DNA of 64,000 bases from Peromyscus leucopus (GCF_004664715.2 NC_051082.1:8004498-8068497), one strand, 5' to 3'. Positions 40,949-51,650 are shown, counted from the stretch's first letter. Numbers and translations: made by a program. The notes: generated by a model not told the origin, from the letters alone.

Positions 40949-41393
40949 GTTTTTCGAGACAGTGTTTCTCTGTGTAGCTTTTGCGCCTTTCCTGGATCTC
41001 ACTCTGTAGACCAGGGTGGCCTCGAACTCACAAAGATCCACCTGCCTCTGCCTCCCGAGTGCTGGGATTAAAGGTGTGCACCACCACCGCCCGGCTGACA
41101 ACTCTTATAAAGGGAAACATTTAACTGGAGGCTTGCTTACAGTTGTCCACTGTCATCAAGGCATATAGGCATGGGCATGGCAGCATATAGGCAGACATGG
41201 TGATGGAGAAGAAGCTGAGAACTATGAGACTCTGTGTGTGGCAAGGGCTTTTGAAACCTCAAAGCCCACCCCCAGTGACACACTTCCTCCAACAAGACCA
41301 CACCTCCTAATCCTTCTAATCCTTTCAAATAGGGCCACTCTCTCATGACTAAGCGTTCAAATCCATGAGCCTATTCTTACTGAAACCACTACA
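40867..41393 (-). mobile_element. LTR-like rodent repeat, family A, with nested B1
   Basis: It starts TGTCTTAGTCACTG and ends AAACCACTACA. After the first 45 bp it is interrupted by a B1, then resumes 'actcttataaagggaaacat', 'caaagcccacccccagtgac' and 'caacaagaccacacctccta'. Confidence 0.85.
40912..41103 (-). repeat. B1 SINE (antisense) nested in a family A repeat
   Basis: A T-tail of about 28 bp precedes 'ttttcgagacagtgtttctc', 'ttttgcgcctttcctggatc' and 'ctgggattaaaggtgtgcac', ending 'caccgcccggct'. GACAACT flanks it at 40912-40918 and 41097-41103. The host repeat reads through the duplication cleanly, so the order of insertion is certain. Confidence 0.97.
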
Positions 41394-41474
41394 CTCTGAC
41401 ACTGATGAAGTGGTGGCTTCTGTGCTAATTCCTAAATCCTACAGCATTAACATTGGGATCTCTACACAGGACCT

Positions 41475-41698
41475 TGTTCTGTGTGTCTTCTTCTTTTTAA
41501 AAAAAAAAAAAGATTTATTATGTATACAATGTTCTGCCTGCATGTATGTCTGCAGGCCAGAAGAGGGCGCCAGATCTCACTACAGATGGTTGTGAGCCAC
41601 CATGTGGCTGCTGGGAATTGAACTCAGGACTTCTAGAAGAACAGTCAGTACTCTTAACCTCTGAGCCATCTCTCCAGCCCCTGTTCTGTGTGTCTTCT
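41475..41698 (-). repeat. B2 SINE (antisense) with 17-bp duplication
   Basis: The A/T-rich tail is followed by 'atgtctgcaggccagaagag', 'ggttgtgagccaccatgtgg' and 'ctctgagccatctctccagc'. The duplication tgttctgtgtgtcttct is perfect at 41475-41491 and 41682-41698. The element carries CCAGAAGAGGGCGCCAG at 41557-41573, one mismatch from the CTCF core. Confidence 0.98.
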
Positions 41699-42661
41699 GT
41701 GAGTGTAACCAACTGAAAGTCATCAAAGTTGATAAAGATGAAAGTCATCTCAAGAGACACTTCTGTCCCCATCTGACTATCAGATTATTGAAACAGTGGA
41801 CCCAGAAGAAATGGGGATTTCCTCAGGAACCTCATGCTGGGAAGAGGAAAAGACGCCAGTCAGAGGGGGAGTTAAGCTCCTGGAAACAAACACCACACAG
41901 TTCTAACAACTCTTCACCATCCTATAGGAGGAGACTGAGGCCCAGACAAGGATGGGTCAATGGGCGGGGTGGGACCATACCTTGACCAGGACTGCTGAGA
42001 TGTGTCTATCACTAGCCCTCTATTTAAACTTTAATTCTCTTCAAGACCCCAAAGGTAGTCTTAAGGGTATCACTGGATCTCTGTCTCTCTTCCCAGTGTG
42101 GCCACACTGACTAACTCTCCCTTTCTGGCTTGTACTATTGGCTTCTGGAGAAGGGGTAGCTGAACTTAGCTTCTTGGAGTCCACACTATGACCCTGAATT
42201 TGGTAACAATGTTATTTATTGAGTGCATGTTAAAGTCATATTTATTGGTCGCTATACTTATCACCAGCTGTCACAACACTCACCTAGAATCTTGGTGGAT
42301 GGGCAGGAAGTCTGAAGCAGTGTTCAGGGGACCTCTTCCACCTGCTGCCTGGGGACCCAGGCTCCTTCCATCCGATGTACCATCATCTGCTGGGAGATGG
42401 CTCTCCTCATGCTGGCTGGCTGTGTCTGTGTGGTCAAAACCCTCCCAGGAAAAGACTCTGATGGGATGTGTTCTGGGATGCTTGAATACCGCACAGAAGA
42501 GAGGAAGCATCTTGCTCCTGGGAGACAATCCAGGACAATCCATTCCCCTCCTTTTCCCTAATGGTCTCTGCTGGTGTTCTAGGATAATGAACCTGGAGAA
42601 TCTTTCCTCTTTGCTCCCGGTTATGGAGGGTCTGCCCGGACTCCAGTGAGAGAGGAAATAA
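41699..42661. other. Unique non-coding sequence
   Basis: About 1 kb without a recognised gene. 'ggaggagactgaggcccaga' at about 41928 is probably a trace of MIR. Frames of 87 and 153 codons overlap on opposite strands at 42188-42649 and have no recognisable domain. Confidence 0.45.
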
Positions 42662-42798
42662 AGACTCCAGGAGAAGGCAATGGATCTCTTGAAGCTGGAG
42701 TTAGAGGTGGTTGTGAGCTGCCTTGGGTGGGCTGCCTTGGAGGTGGGGTCCTCTGCAAGAGCAGCTCAGCAGAGCCATCTCCACAGCTCGTCTTCAAG
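42662..42798 (-). repeat. B2-superfamily SINE fragment (antisense)
   Basis: 'gaagctggagttagaggtgg', 'ttgtgagctgccttgggtgg' and 'tgcaagagcagctcagcaga' are the reverse of a B2 body and head. Confidence 0.7.
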
Positions 42799-43010
42799 TT
42801 CCTACTGCTTTACGGCACACTCCAGCCTTGCCGGCCGGAAAGCTCCCAAGCCACTTTCCCACCTCTACTTCTGATTTCGCCCCTGGAATGCTGGGAGGAC
42901 AAGCACAGATCACTGCATTCAGCTTTTTTGTGTGGGTTCCAGAGCTCAGCCTCAGTTCACTGGGCTTGCACAGCAGGCATATTTACCCACAGAACCATGG
43001 GACATCATCA
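42799..43010 (-). repeat. B4-like SINE fragment (antisense)
   Basis: 'cccctggaatgctgggagga', 'tttttttgtgtgggttccag' and 'agctcagcctcagttcactg' fit a very diverged antisense B4/RSINE. The first 60 bp may be unique sequence. Confidence 0.4.
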
Positions 43011-43168
43011 GCCCAGCCATGTTTCCGCTGGACAGCTTTGCAGCTGGGCTGGGGAGAAGCCTCCAGCTTTGCAAGTATACAGCAGGCTTACTTCTTTGGG
43101 GTGAATAGAAGTTTCTGGGGGCGGAGGGTGGTGAGGACAGGGTAAGGCATTCTGTACCATCCCGCTCT
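43011..43168. other. Short unique stretch
   Basis: Nothing was recognised. Confidence 0.35.
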
Positions 43169-43651
43169 ATAGCAGGAATCTTAGAGAGTCTTATTAAAAA
43201 AAATCAAGCCTGAGGCCAGTTATTGGGGTGAATACTGGAAGGTCAGAGAGACAGAACGAGCCACAGCTAAGCTCACCTGGCCAGCTTCTCAGCTGGTCTT
43301 GTTTCCTCAGACTTTGAATCCTCATCCGAATGGGTCTCAGCTGAACTGTTGCTCAAAAGCCAAAAAGCTTAACCAGCCAAATGCTTCTAGTTTCTGGTCC
43401 TCACGCCTTATATACCTTTCTGCTTTCTACCACCACTCCCTGGGATTAAAGACATGTGTCACCATGCCTGGGTATTTCCAATGTGGCCTTGAACTCACAG
43501 AGATCCAGAGGGATTTCTACCTCTGGAATGCTAGGATTAAAGGTGTGAGTGCCACCATTTTCTAGCCTTTGTATCTAGTGGCTGTCCTGTCTCTGACCCC
43601 AGATGAGTTTATTAGAGTGCACAATATTTTGGGGAACACAATACCACCACA
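43169..43651 (-). mobile_element. Solo LTR, family C, copy 2 (antisense)
   Basis: It begins near TAGCAGGAATC and ends ATACCACCACA. It shares nearly all modules with the copy at 29363, including 'ggtctcagctgaactgttgc', 'ttctagtttctggtcctcac', a reversed TATA box (gccttatatacc, about 43405-43416) and 'tgctaggattaaaggtgtga'. It has one copy of the 16-bp unit that is tripled in copy 1. Confidence 0.8.
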
Positions 43652-44195
43652 TGGCTCCCTGAAGTAGACAGGGCGTAGCATCCTATCATCTCCCAACCCC
43701 TCCTCCTCCTCCCACTCCCTCCTGGTTCTCTGAGGCCATTGCTGTTGTCACATGGAAACCTTTCTTGTCCAAATATCTCCTTTTCTCTGTCAACCCAAGT
43801 GGGACGTGACCCTCTCCTGCCAATGTCCAATGTCACAATAACAGTCCTGTCTGGCACAGGGGCTGCTGTGGGCCCCAAGAAAAGCCGCTATGTGGCAGCA
43901 GAGAATTGTGATGCCATGTATGGACCAAAAAAAGGAGAGGTTTCAGGTGGACCACCTGTGTGTGGGTGGGAGGGGTATTAACATTTCCTCTCAGAGTCCT
44001 TAGATCTCATTAAAACCAGTCCTCAGTTACCATGTGATTAGCAACACAGCTTTGGGATAACGAGTGTCCTGGGAATTTGCAAGTACAGTTTGGATAGCAC
44101 ATGGGTTATTAAAAGAATGTCGCCCCCAAACAGCAAAGTGGAAAAGATCTCTTAGTAAGTCTATCCCAAATATTTTAAAAGTTAATTCATTAATG

Positions 44196-44196
<1 letters not shown>
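43652..44196. other. Unique sequence
   Basis: Nothing was recognised. Confidence 0.4.

Positions 44197-44243
<47 letters not shown>
44197..44243 (+). repeat. (TG)n microsatellite
   Basis: About 23 TG units. Confidence 0.96.
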
Positions 44244-44245
<2 letters not shown>

Positions 44246-44430
44246 TCTGAGTGTGTGTGCTGTATGGGTGGCTGTGCTCACCCATGTGTGCACCTGTGAA
44301 AGCCACAGGTCAGTCAACCTCAGGTATCTTCCTCCATCATTCTCCACCCTATTTTTCAAGACAGGATCTCTGATGGAACCTAGAGCAGCTCATGCTCTCT
44401 TTGGGCAGGCTGGCAGGCTAATAACATAAA
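44244..44430 (-). repeat. RSINE/B4-like SINE fragment (antisense)
   Basis: 'gtgaaagccacaggtcagtc', 'aacctcaggtatcttcctcc' and 'ttcaagacaggatctctgat' are the tail-side half of an antisense RSINE. The TG repeat corresponds to its tail. Confidence 0.65.
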
Positions 44431-44658
44431 ATTAAAAATTAAATAATCAAACTTATGCTTTTAAAAAAGGAAAAGTGTCTACCTGGTGGGTGCACATGAT
44501 AGACCTTCCCCCACTGGGTTGGCTCCATGACAATTATTAAGCATTCACCATGCAGAGAACCCACATCAGAATACCCCTGTGAAGGAGAAACTGGTTTTTC
44601 CACATTGTTTCCACGCTACACTTGTTTTACTTTTTAAGAAATGTTAGACTGTTTTTTT
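44431..44658. other. Short unique stretch
   Basis: Nothing was recognised. Confidence 0.35.
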
Positions 44659-44659
44659 T

Positions 44660-44881
44660 TAAATATGTATTTTTTTTTGTATTTTATGTGTCTATGTACT
44701 TTGCATGCATGCATATCTATGTAGCACATGCATGAGGTGCTCATGGAGACCAGAAGAACAGGCAAAATCCCCTGGAACAGGGAGTTACAGATGGTTGTGA
44801 GTACCATGTAGGTGCTGGGATTTGAACCCTGGTCCTCTGCAAGCACAGAAAAGTGTCTTAACTGTGGCTCCCTCTCCAGCC
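44660..44881 (-). repeat. B2-superfamily SINE (antisense)
   Basis: 'gtgctcatggagaccagaag', 'gagttacagatggttgtgag', 'taccatgtaggtgctgggat' and 'gtggctccctctccagcctc' are a reversed B2. It is nearly complete. Confidence 0.88.
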
Positions 44882-44970
44882 TCTGTTCTTTAGCTTTTCT
44901 GCAGTCCTGGGATTAGAACCTGGGGTATCCTATGTGTGTGAGAGCACTCTACCACCGAGTCCCTCCATCA
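44882..44970 (-). repeat. ID/B4-type SINE head (antisense)
   Basis: 'gtcctgggattagaacctgg' and 'gagcactctaccaccgagtc' are the reverse of a tRNA-Ala-like ID/B4 head. Confidence 0.6.
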
Positions 44971-45559
44971 TTGCTCTGCTTTCCCAAGAGCCAGGGCTTC
45001 TTGCTTGGAATCCCATTGCTTTTTTCTCTGACTGGGAAAGAGGAAGCACTGACTAGCCCCATAAAAAGGATGCATGCTTCTGTGTTAAGAAAAATCTACA
45101 GTCTACCGACCTCCCAAGCTATGTTTTCAGAGCTGTTTCTGACTCAGGCAGACTTCAAGTTTATTATTGCAGAACATAAAGCTCTTGCTGGGTGCCGCTC
45201 AAAATTAGGACCCAAGACCACCTGAGCCTGACCCTTCTGTTCAAGGATCAGAAATCTAAGTCTGTAGCAAAGACGTGTGATGAAGATCCTGTGACTTCTG
45301 CTGCATTTTCTCTCTGGTGTTTTCTGTCATTTCCATCATGTGGTTAGCAGGTAACTCCCATGCTTGGGTCACAGATTGGCTGGAAGATCATGAGCTAACA
45401 TCTGCAGCTGCGTGGGGACCCTCTCCTGAGTCTTACAGACAGGCTATTGTTCAATCATGTTGATGGTTAAACGTTTTGTATGGTAAAAGAATTTTGAACA
45501 TACCATTGGCCTCAACACAGACATGTGTCCATTCCCCCAAGTTGGTCTGTTATTCCTTT
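44971..45559. other. Unique sequence
   Basis: No gene or repeat was recognised. A 97-codon frame at 44932-45225 is unsupported. Confidence 0.4.
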
Positions 45560-46066
45560 AGTAATTTTTTAGTTAGGCATTGTACAGCAACTCCCTCCTA
45601 GATAACCAACTTCCTTCTAGACAAACCTCCATTTGGGGGGAAGATCATAAAGACGCAGATTGTTCTAAAGGGTGGTGGAGTAGTCTGCCCTGCAGGGAAG
45701 CACCGCATGCCCAGTGCATCAACAACACAAGGCTTCAGGAAGTCCATGAAGCTGATCAGACTCACTAAAGGCCCTTCCTTTTCCAAACACATATCAATGG
45801 TAGGGACTGTGAGAAATGCTCTCAGGCCAGTCAAACCACCTGAAAGAGAGAAAACAGCTGGGCTAAAGAAGCTCAGACCAGCTGAGCTGCTGGCAAGAGA
45901 TTCTCTCCAGCTTGAGCTGCCTGCAGGTGTCTGGACTCATGAGCCGTCACCCACGCTGGTCTGAGATTTTGGTGATGCAGCTGTCTTTGTGTCATTTCAC
46001 TCCTGGAAGTGACTCTTTATCCACACTCCTATAAGTAACCCCAGTAAGAAGTGTCGGGTCATCCCA
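45560..46066 (+). mobile_element. Possible retroviral LTR remnant
   Basis: 'gctaaagaagctcagaccag', 'gagccgtcacccacgctggt', 'ctgagattttggtgatgcag' and 'ccacactcctataagtaacc' resemble the 3' half of a rodent ERV LTR that I have seen before but cannot name. No boundaries or duplication are visible, and the open frames across it are short. Confidence 0.35.
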
Positions 46067-46338
46067 ATGGGTTGGCGTTGGGTGGTGTCTCTGTTTTGAT
46101 CTGTGGTTGGTTCCCTATCCAGAGTGAATAGACTTCCATTGACACAGCATTAGGATGCAGAGCAGAGGGTCTCACGACGGCGTTTTCCGTGACACGAGTC
46201 ATTAACGTTTACTCTGCTGTTTCTGTTGCGTCTACTTGCTGGTCCACCTTGCAAACTCCAGTTGTCTTCGGCTGTTCTCGCTGGTGGTAATGAAATGACT
46301 GACTTAACACCCTCTCATCCTGACTCCATCTTGTCTTT
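46067..46338. other. Short unique stretch
   Basis: Nothing was recognised. Confidence 0.35.
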
Positions 46339-46346
46339 ACTTAGAG

Positions 46347-46572
46347 CAGCGGTTCTCAGCCTCCCTAGTGCTGTGATCCCTGGATACAGTTTCTCATGTT
46401 GTGGTGACCCCGACCATGAAATTATTTTTGCTGCTGCTTCATAACTGTAGTTGCACTACTGCTATAAATCATAATGTAAATATCTGGTAATGTAGAATAT
46501 CTGATATACAACCCCTTGGAAAGGGTCATTCAACCCCCAAAGGGGTCCTGACTCACATGTTAAGAACCACCG
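46347..46572. mobile_element. Non-autonomous hAT-type DNA transposon, URR1-like
   Basis: A 226-bp element has inverted ends CAGCGGTTCTCAGCCT and, on the right, TTAAGAACCACCG. The interior has 'tttctcatgttgtggtgacc' and 'ggaaagggtcattcaacccc'. The flanking octamers ACTTAGAG (46339-46346) and GCTTAGAC (46573-46580) agree at six of eight positions, which fits an old hAT-type 8-bp duplication. The internal sequence resembles the rodent URR1 family. Confidence 0.75.
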
Positions 46573-46679
46573 GCTTAGACAGTTCTCAGCTCCCCACCCT
46601 CCAATCCTAACAGGCACACCCACCTTGGCAACACTTTTGGAACTGTCCCTAATTCTGACCATGGTCCAGATGTATTAAC

Positions 46680-47660
46680 CAAAATAATTTAATGTTTGCG
46701 CGAGCGAAAACGTGAAACTAAAATAACAAGAGGAAATCAAAGCTAAGTGTCTGTGTTGTGTCTGGAAAATCCCGCTAAGCTCTGCAAAAAGACAGATGTT
46801 ACAAGGTCACTCCAACCCCCTCGAACGCTGTCGTAATTGTGGTTTTTATGATTTTTGTCTTTAAAATCATGGTACGCTTGAGCTTTGGTGCCAAGAGACA
46901 TTTGGAGGTGTCAGCCTACTCTTGGTCTGACCATTATTAAAGGACTCTTATGCTCTTAATTGGCCTAATTAGTGTAGTTGTTGGTAACTATCTCTTGTGG
47001 ATCATTTCAGTAAGAAAGGAAGGACACAGGAAAGCTAGTTCAATAGAAAATCCAAGCCATGGCTCTTGATATTAAAAAAAATAATAATAACGTCTCCTTG
47101 ACAGACCTGGCACACGTACAATGGTGAATATGTTTGAAAATCTTCCTCCATTCTCAGGACTCCATGGAGCTGATAGAGGCGGTGTTAGAACAAACCCATG
47201 CGTGACCCACAGGAAGTTTGCCATTCAACTGAGGTTCACAGGGGCAACTGTATGACAATATGGTGGCTGTTTTAGTTGATGGATGTACCATTGTCATGGC
47301 AACTGTTTGAACTGATTGATCAGTGCATTATAATGGCTATTCAATATTTTTATTATCGCCTCAAGGCGAGTTAATGGTTGAAGGGAAAATGTGATAAAGG
47401 AGAACTACAGGGTTGGCACTTCAAAAGAGAAAGATTTCCACATCAAAAGATTCAGGAGGGCTTCGGGGAAACTTGGCAAAGCCAGAGGCTCTTTTTTAAA
47501 TGACCCTTTTGCTGCTGGGCTCTGAAGGCCATACCTGAAATGAAGAATTTTGTCAGAAAAATTACACCCCAAAACTCAATGCTTAATTCATTTTCTCTTC
47601 TGAATCGGAATACGTGCAGAGTAGAAAATGATAGCCCCAAATCTTGCTATTTTGATAAAG
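46680..47660. promoter_or_regulatory. Candidate conserved non-coding element
   Basis: Nearly 1 kb is free of SINEs and LTRs. It contains the palindromic homeodomain site CTAATTAG at 46965-46972 beside TTAATTGG, CpG-containing words (tttgcgcgagcgaaaacgtg near 46695), and a CATTGT followed by ATGGCAAC at 47290-47303, which combines a SOX-like core with an RFX half-site. 'gcattataatggctattcaa' follows. No open frame of note crosses it. The region resembles a developmental enhancer cluster. Confidence 0.42.
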
Positions 47661-48025
47661 TTTCATTTCTTTTTTAAAAAGATAGTACTCTTGGAGTCAA
47701 GCTCCTTCCGGCTTCCACAGTTTTCCATCGAAATATGCTTTTGAAAAATGTCTTCTACTAAGGTTGATTTTCCTACCAGGGATCAAAAGAAGAGAGTGAG
47801 GAGGAAGGTCCTCCCTCCTCTTCTCACAGGGAACATACTTCCTTATGCACTTCCTGCCGTGGTTGATCTATGTCCCTGCATCTCTTTGCTTCCACACTTC
47901 TCTCTCTTGCTGAACAGAGACATCAGTGTGCACAGTGTTTCTTCTTTCCACAAGTCACAAGTACTCAGTCAGGGATAGGGGAAGCTATTCCACAGGCTGG
48001 CCAGGAACTAGACTTGATTGACTGT
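47661..48025. other. Unique sequence
   Basis: Nothing was recognised apart from short open frames. Confidence 0.4.
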
Positions 48026-48029
48026 GAGC

Positions 48030-48185
48030 TGAACCAATCAGAGTCACACTGAGGAATCCCTAACACGTGATTGGTCCATTAGCTTGGCCAATCAGAGCCT
48101 CTCCTAAGGATTTCTACCAACTGACTGTTGCTGAGATGGACCAATCAGAATTACTCTGAGGAATCTCTAAAGTGCCTGGTCAGCC
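48030..48185. promoter_or_regulatory. CCAAT-box (NF-Y) array
   Basis: Four CCAAT motifs lie at 48034-48038 (+), 48070-48074 (-, ATTGG), 48088-48092 (+) and 48141-48145 (+), three of them in the longer word CCAATCAGA. Flanking words 'gaggaatccctaa' and 'gaggaatctctaa' recur, so part of the array arose by a local duplication. Such arrays occur in LTR U3 regions and promoters, but no TATA box or TSS signal could be tied to it. Confidence 0.5.
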
Positions 48186-49444
48186 TGTAACTAGATATCA
48201 CACGGACCTGCTTGTCAAATAAGGAGACGTAGAGAGAGGGCCACAAGGGGACAATGGGTCAGAACAGCTCTGCGGAACAGAGTCACATGCAGGGGAGAGT
48301 CCTCACACGGTGCTCTTCTACCACGACACACACGTCAGGCTACAACCCTCTCTTCTGTGACAACACATAAGGCTCTCAGTCTTGTGCTTAGATCTTGGTC
48401 ATCCTGCAACCCAGTTGTTGCCCCTCACATTATCATGGTGCCTTAGCCGTGGCAGTGAGTTATGTGCTGGGCACAGTGCCAAACTTGGGCCACTAAGCAT
48501 CAAAGGAGAGACTGTTGTTTAATTTGGGGGGGAGGGGGGAATGAGACCACATATAGATATAGACCATAAGAGGATATAGATGTGAAGTTGCAAGTGGGGG
48601 ACTTGTTGAGAAAGGGACACAGTCGAATATCAGGACTGAGAAGGGATAAGAACACAGATTTGGATGTCAGGGTTTTAAGAGGCTGGATCCCATCGTGCCG
48701 TCAGGATTCCAGGCATCTTTCTTTGCTTAAGCTCTTTCTGTTGCTTGTTACTGTAAAAGTCACAACCTACATCTCATACTTACTGGATTGTGACAATGTG
48801 TTGTGTGACACCTATTCCTGAGGAGATGTGAATAAGCATCTACTCACCCCAGATAGGAGACCGAAGACAGACCAAAATGTGGATACCATCAAAGTCCAAC
48901 TTGGTGAACCAAAGAGTTTCATGGGGTTACTTACCAGAATATGGGTGAAGGGTACTTACAGGAGCAGAAATGACGCAAGGGCAGCTGCATCCCCAAGGTC
49001 ACTCCAACATGTATGACGGCTCATGAAAGCTAGGACCCTGGAGGCAGCTAGACAAGTTGGAATGTGTACTTTCCAGGGAGATCAGCTGGTCTGAGCCTCT
49101 TCCAAGGCAACTTAGCTTGTCTGACAGTGTCTCTCGGCACTGGGGAGGGAGGGACCTAGTGAATCTGGTCAGTTTCAGGGACTTCCTGAAGCCTTTGTGT
49201 TATTTACTTTCTGAATTTTAATCAGGGTCCTTGAAGGATTGATGTTTTATCTCGGGGGAAATTACTACAATACATAGCAATGAGAGGATTGTCTTTTTAG
49301 CTATTCCAAGATATTCTTTTTCTACCCATCACCCTCTCTGATTTTTTCCAACAAGCTGGGATCACACAGGGAAGATTGTGACCTTGGTCAAGTTCCTGCT
49401 GGTTTCAGTGGCTGCAGTAGGCTTTCTCAAGTACTTAGAAGTAG
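48186..49444. other. Unique non-coding sequence
   Basis: About 1.25 kb with no recognised repeat or gene, apart from a short G-run near 48526-48540. Confidence 0.45.
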
Positions 49445-49445
49445 A

Positions 49446-49602
49446 GGAAGTGGCTGGATGTGGCAGTGTATGCCTGTCATCCTAGCACCCGGGAGATGGA
49501 AACAGAAGGATCAATTCAAGGTCATCCTTGGCTATAGAGCAAGTTTGAAGTCAGTCTAGATTATAAGGGACCTAGTCTTAATAAACCAAAAAAAAAAAAA
49601 AG
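49446..49602 (+). repeat. Old B1-like SINE
   Basis: 'ggctggatgtggcagtgtat', 'cctgtcatcctagcacccgg' and 'tcaaggtcatccttggctat' followed by an A-run of 14. Diverged. Confidence 0.65.
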
Positions 49603-49604
49603 GA

Positions 49605-49825
49605 ATTGGGTATATGGTTAAGTTGCCTAGCATGCCTGAAGCCCTGGATTCCACCCCCAGCGCTATATAAACCCACTGTGATGGTCAAGCCTGTAATCTC
49701 AGGATTTTGGAAATAGAGCCAAGAGGATGAGAAGTCCAAGGTCACCCTTAACTACACAGCCCAGTTTGAGACTACCCTGGGATAAATGATGTCCTGTCTC
49801 TAAATAAATGAAGGAGAAGAAAAAA
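49605..49825 (+). repeat. B4 (ID-B1 chimeric) SINE
   Basis: The tRNA-like head 'tatggttaagttgcctagca' with 'ggattccacccccagcgcta' is joined to a B1-like half 'ctgtaatctcaggattttgg', 'caaggtcacccttaactaca' and 'gtcctgtctctaaataaatg'. This is the normal B4 structure. Confidence 0.7.
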
Positions 49826-50218
49826 AGAAAAAGGAACAGGAGGAGCCCGACTTCTGAGAAGTAAATCCTGAAGTCAATATATTCTGGATCAATGCAAAGG
49901 AACACAAAGTCACCTTGCTGGTGGCTCCCAGGCCTGCCAGACTTGGCTGTCACTTAGTCGAATGCATTGGCATATTTCAGGAAAGATGGTGTCCACCATG
50001 ACCCACGGAGGACCAAAAGCTGCCGGGAAAGCCTTTCCAACAGACAGGAAGCTTGCTCTGAGTATTTCCGGTGGCAGTGTTGAGAGCAGATCTTGAAGAT
50101 GTACTTCTATCGGGTCCATCGTGGTGGTGGGTGGCTCAACCTCCCATCACGAGGCAGGGTCTCATTCCTTCCCTTTCCAGGCCAGGCTCACCCTCTGGCT
50201 TACTTTGGAAAATAGAAC
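49826..50218. other. Unique sequence
   Basis: Nothing was recognised. Confidence 0.4.
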
Positions 50219-50221
50219 ATA

Positions 50222-50548
50222 TTAGTTTCTTGTCTTGTTGCTGGGACAAAATACCTGGGAAAGGTAACTTAAGGAAGGAGGAAACTCAGCTTTGAGGGTG
50301 AAGTTCATCCTGGCAGGGAGGCAGCAGTGGAATGTGACTGAAGACATTGTGTCCACAGCCAGGAGATGGATGCTGCTGCTCTACTCATTTCCTCCCTTCT
50401 GTTCAGTCCAGGGTCCCAGCTTAAGTTCCAGTTAAGGTGGGTCTTTCCACATCAATTGTCCTTATCTAGGTAGTGCCTCACAGGCATGCCCAGAGGTTCA
50501 TCTCTTGGGGAGTTCTAGATCCTGCAGAGTTGACAGTATTAACCGTCA
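50222..50548 (-). mobile_element. LTR-like rodent repeat, family B (antisense)
   Basis: 'ttagtttcttgtcttgttgc', 'tgggacaaaatacctgggaa', 'gttaaggtgggtctttccac' and 'cacaggcatgcccagaggtt' share order with the copy at 19.4 kb. Ends approximate. Confidence 0.6.
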
Positions 50549-51456
50549 GGTAGAGTGATTGGGACTCGGGGCTGTGGAATTCTCGAGGCAGAGCTGTAAA
50601 CGATGTACAATGCCCACTTCTGCGTCATTGGCGGACTCCACTTTGTAGGTGGAGCATCCCCTCTGTGAAAAAGCCTGTACCTGCTTTGCAAGGCTCCTGT
50701 TAGGACCCAGAGTGCTGATATACAGAAACTGCTTAGCACAGTATCTGGCTAGAACCGGTGTTCCCTGATCCATGGCTATTTTTATGCTTACAGACATTGT
50801 GTCGTGACTGAAGCGGTCAGAATGCCTGGTCACCCAGAGCCACACTTAACCACCCTTACAGCTCCATTTATACACTCTGCCGTGATTCATTGAGTTTTCA
50901 CTGGTGTAGTGGCACCCCGGTCACCATTAGGGGCAGGATGAAGGACAGATACACCGGACATGCTTCCAGACCCCAGGGAGGCTGCCATCGGGATGAGAAG
51001 GCAAGATAAGGCCATTACAGTCCTGGAGAGAGGCCGTGCACACCTCCTAGGGAAGGGCTTGCTGTCCAGCTTTACAGAGTATGTTAGGAGACAGCTCCTC
51101 CCTGCCCCCATGCTGTCTTTTTCCTTCCAAATCTGCAGAGAGATACTTTGCTTAAATGTCTGTTCCAGGGAAACCTGCAGCCAGAGGCTAAGGCAGGGTA
51201 GGGTTTGGGCACTGCCCAGACATCCCAGCCCAACTCTGGACAGATGGCCTGCGATGCTACCTAGCTGTTTATTGGGTAGGGAGGGGCATGGAGGTCACAG
51301 TGTCATTTCCCCACACCCTGCTCTACACTTGCCCTTCCTCTCTCTGGGATGGGTCTTTAGGAATCATCACACAGTCCACACTCCTCTGAACCCAGCACAG
51401 GAGATCATGGGGACCTGAGGACCGGTGAGGGGCTTTCTGCTGAGGACAAGGTGGTC
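50549..51456. other. Unique non-coding sequence
   Basis: No gene was recognised. A 152-codon frame at 50960-51418 lacks any domain and is opposed by minus-strand frames. Confidence 0.45.
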
Positions 51457-51457
51457 G

Positions 51458-51650
51458 CTGAGGATGTGTGTGTCCGCGTGTGTAAATGCCATGTGTGTGC
51501 TGGTGTCCACAGAGGCCAGAAAAGTGTATTGGATCCCCTGGAAGTGGAGTTTACAGGCAGTTGTGAGCTGCTTGGCATGGGTACTGGGAACTGAACTCAG
51601 GTCCTCTGGACGAGCAGCGAGTGTCCTAAACTGCTGGTGGCTCTCTGCTT
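51458..51650 (-). repeat. B2-superfamily SINE (antisense)
   Basis: 'gtccacagaggccagaaaag', 'gaagtggagtttacaggcag', 'ttgtgagctgcttggcatgg' and 'aactcaggtcctctggacga' are a reversed B3-type element. Confidence 0.85.

Noticed and set aside
29363..43651. The two family C LTRs as ends of one 14-kb provirus
   Set aside because: They have the same orientation, but the interval contains unrelated SINEs, L1, other LTRs and ancient MIR/L2 sequence and no retroviral internal region. They are separate solo LTRs.
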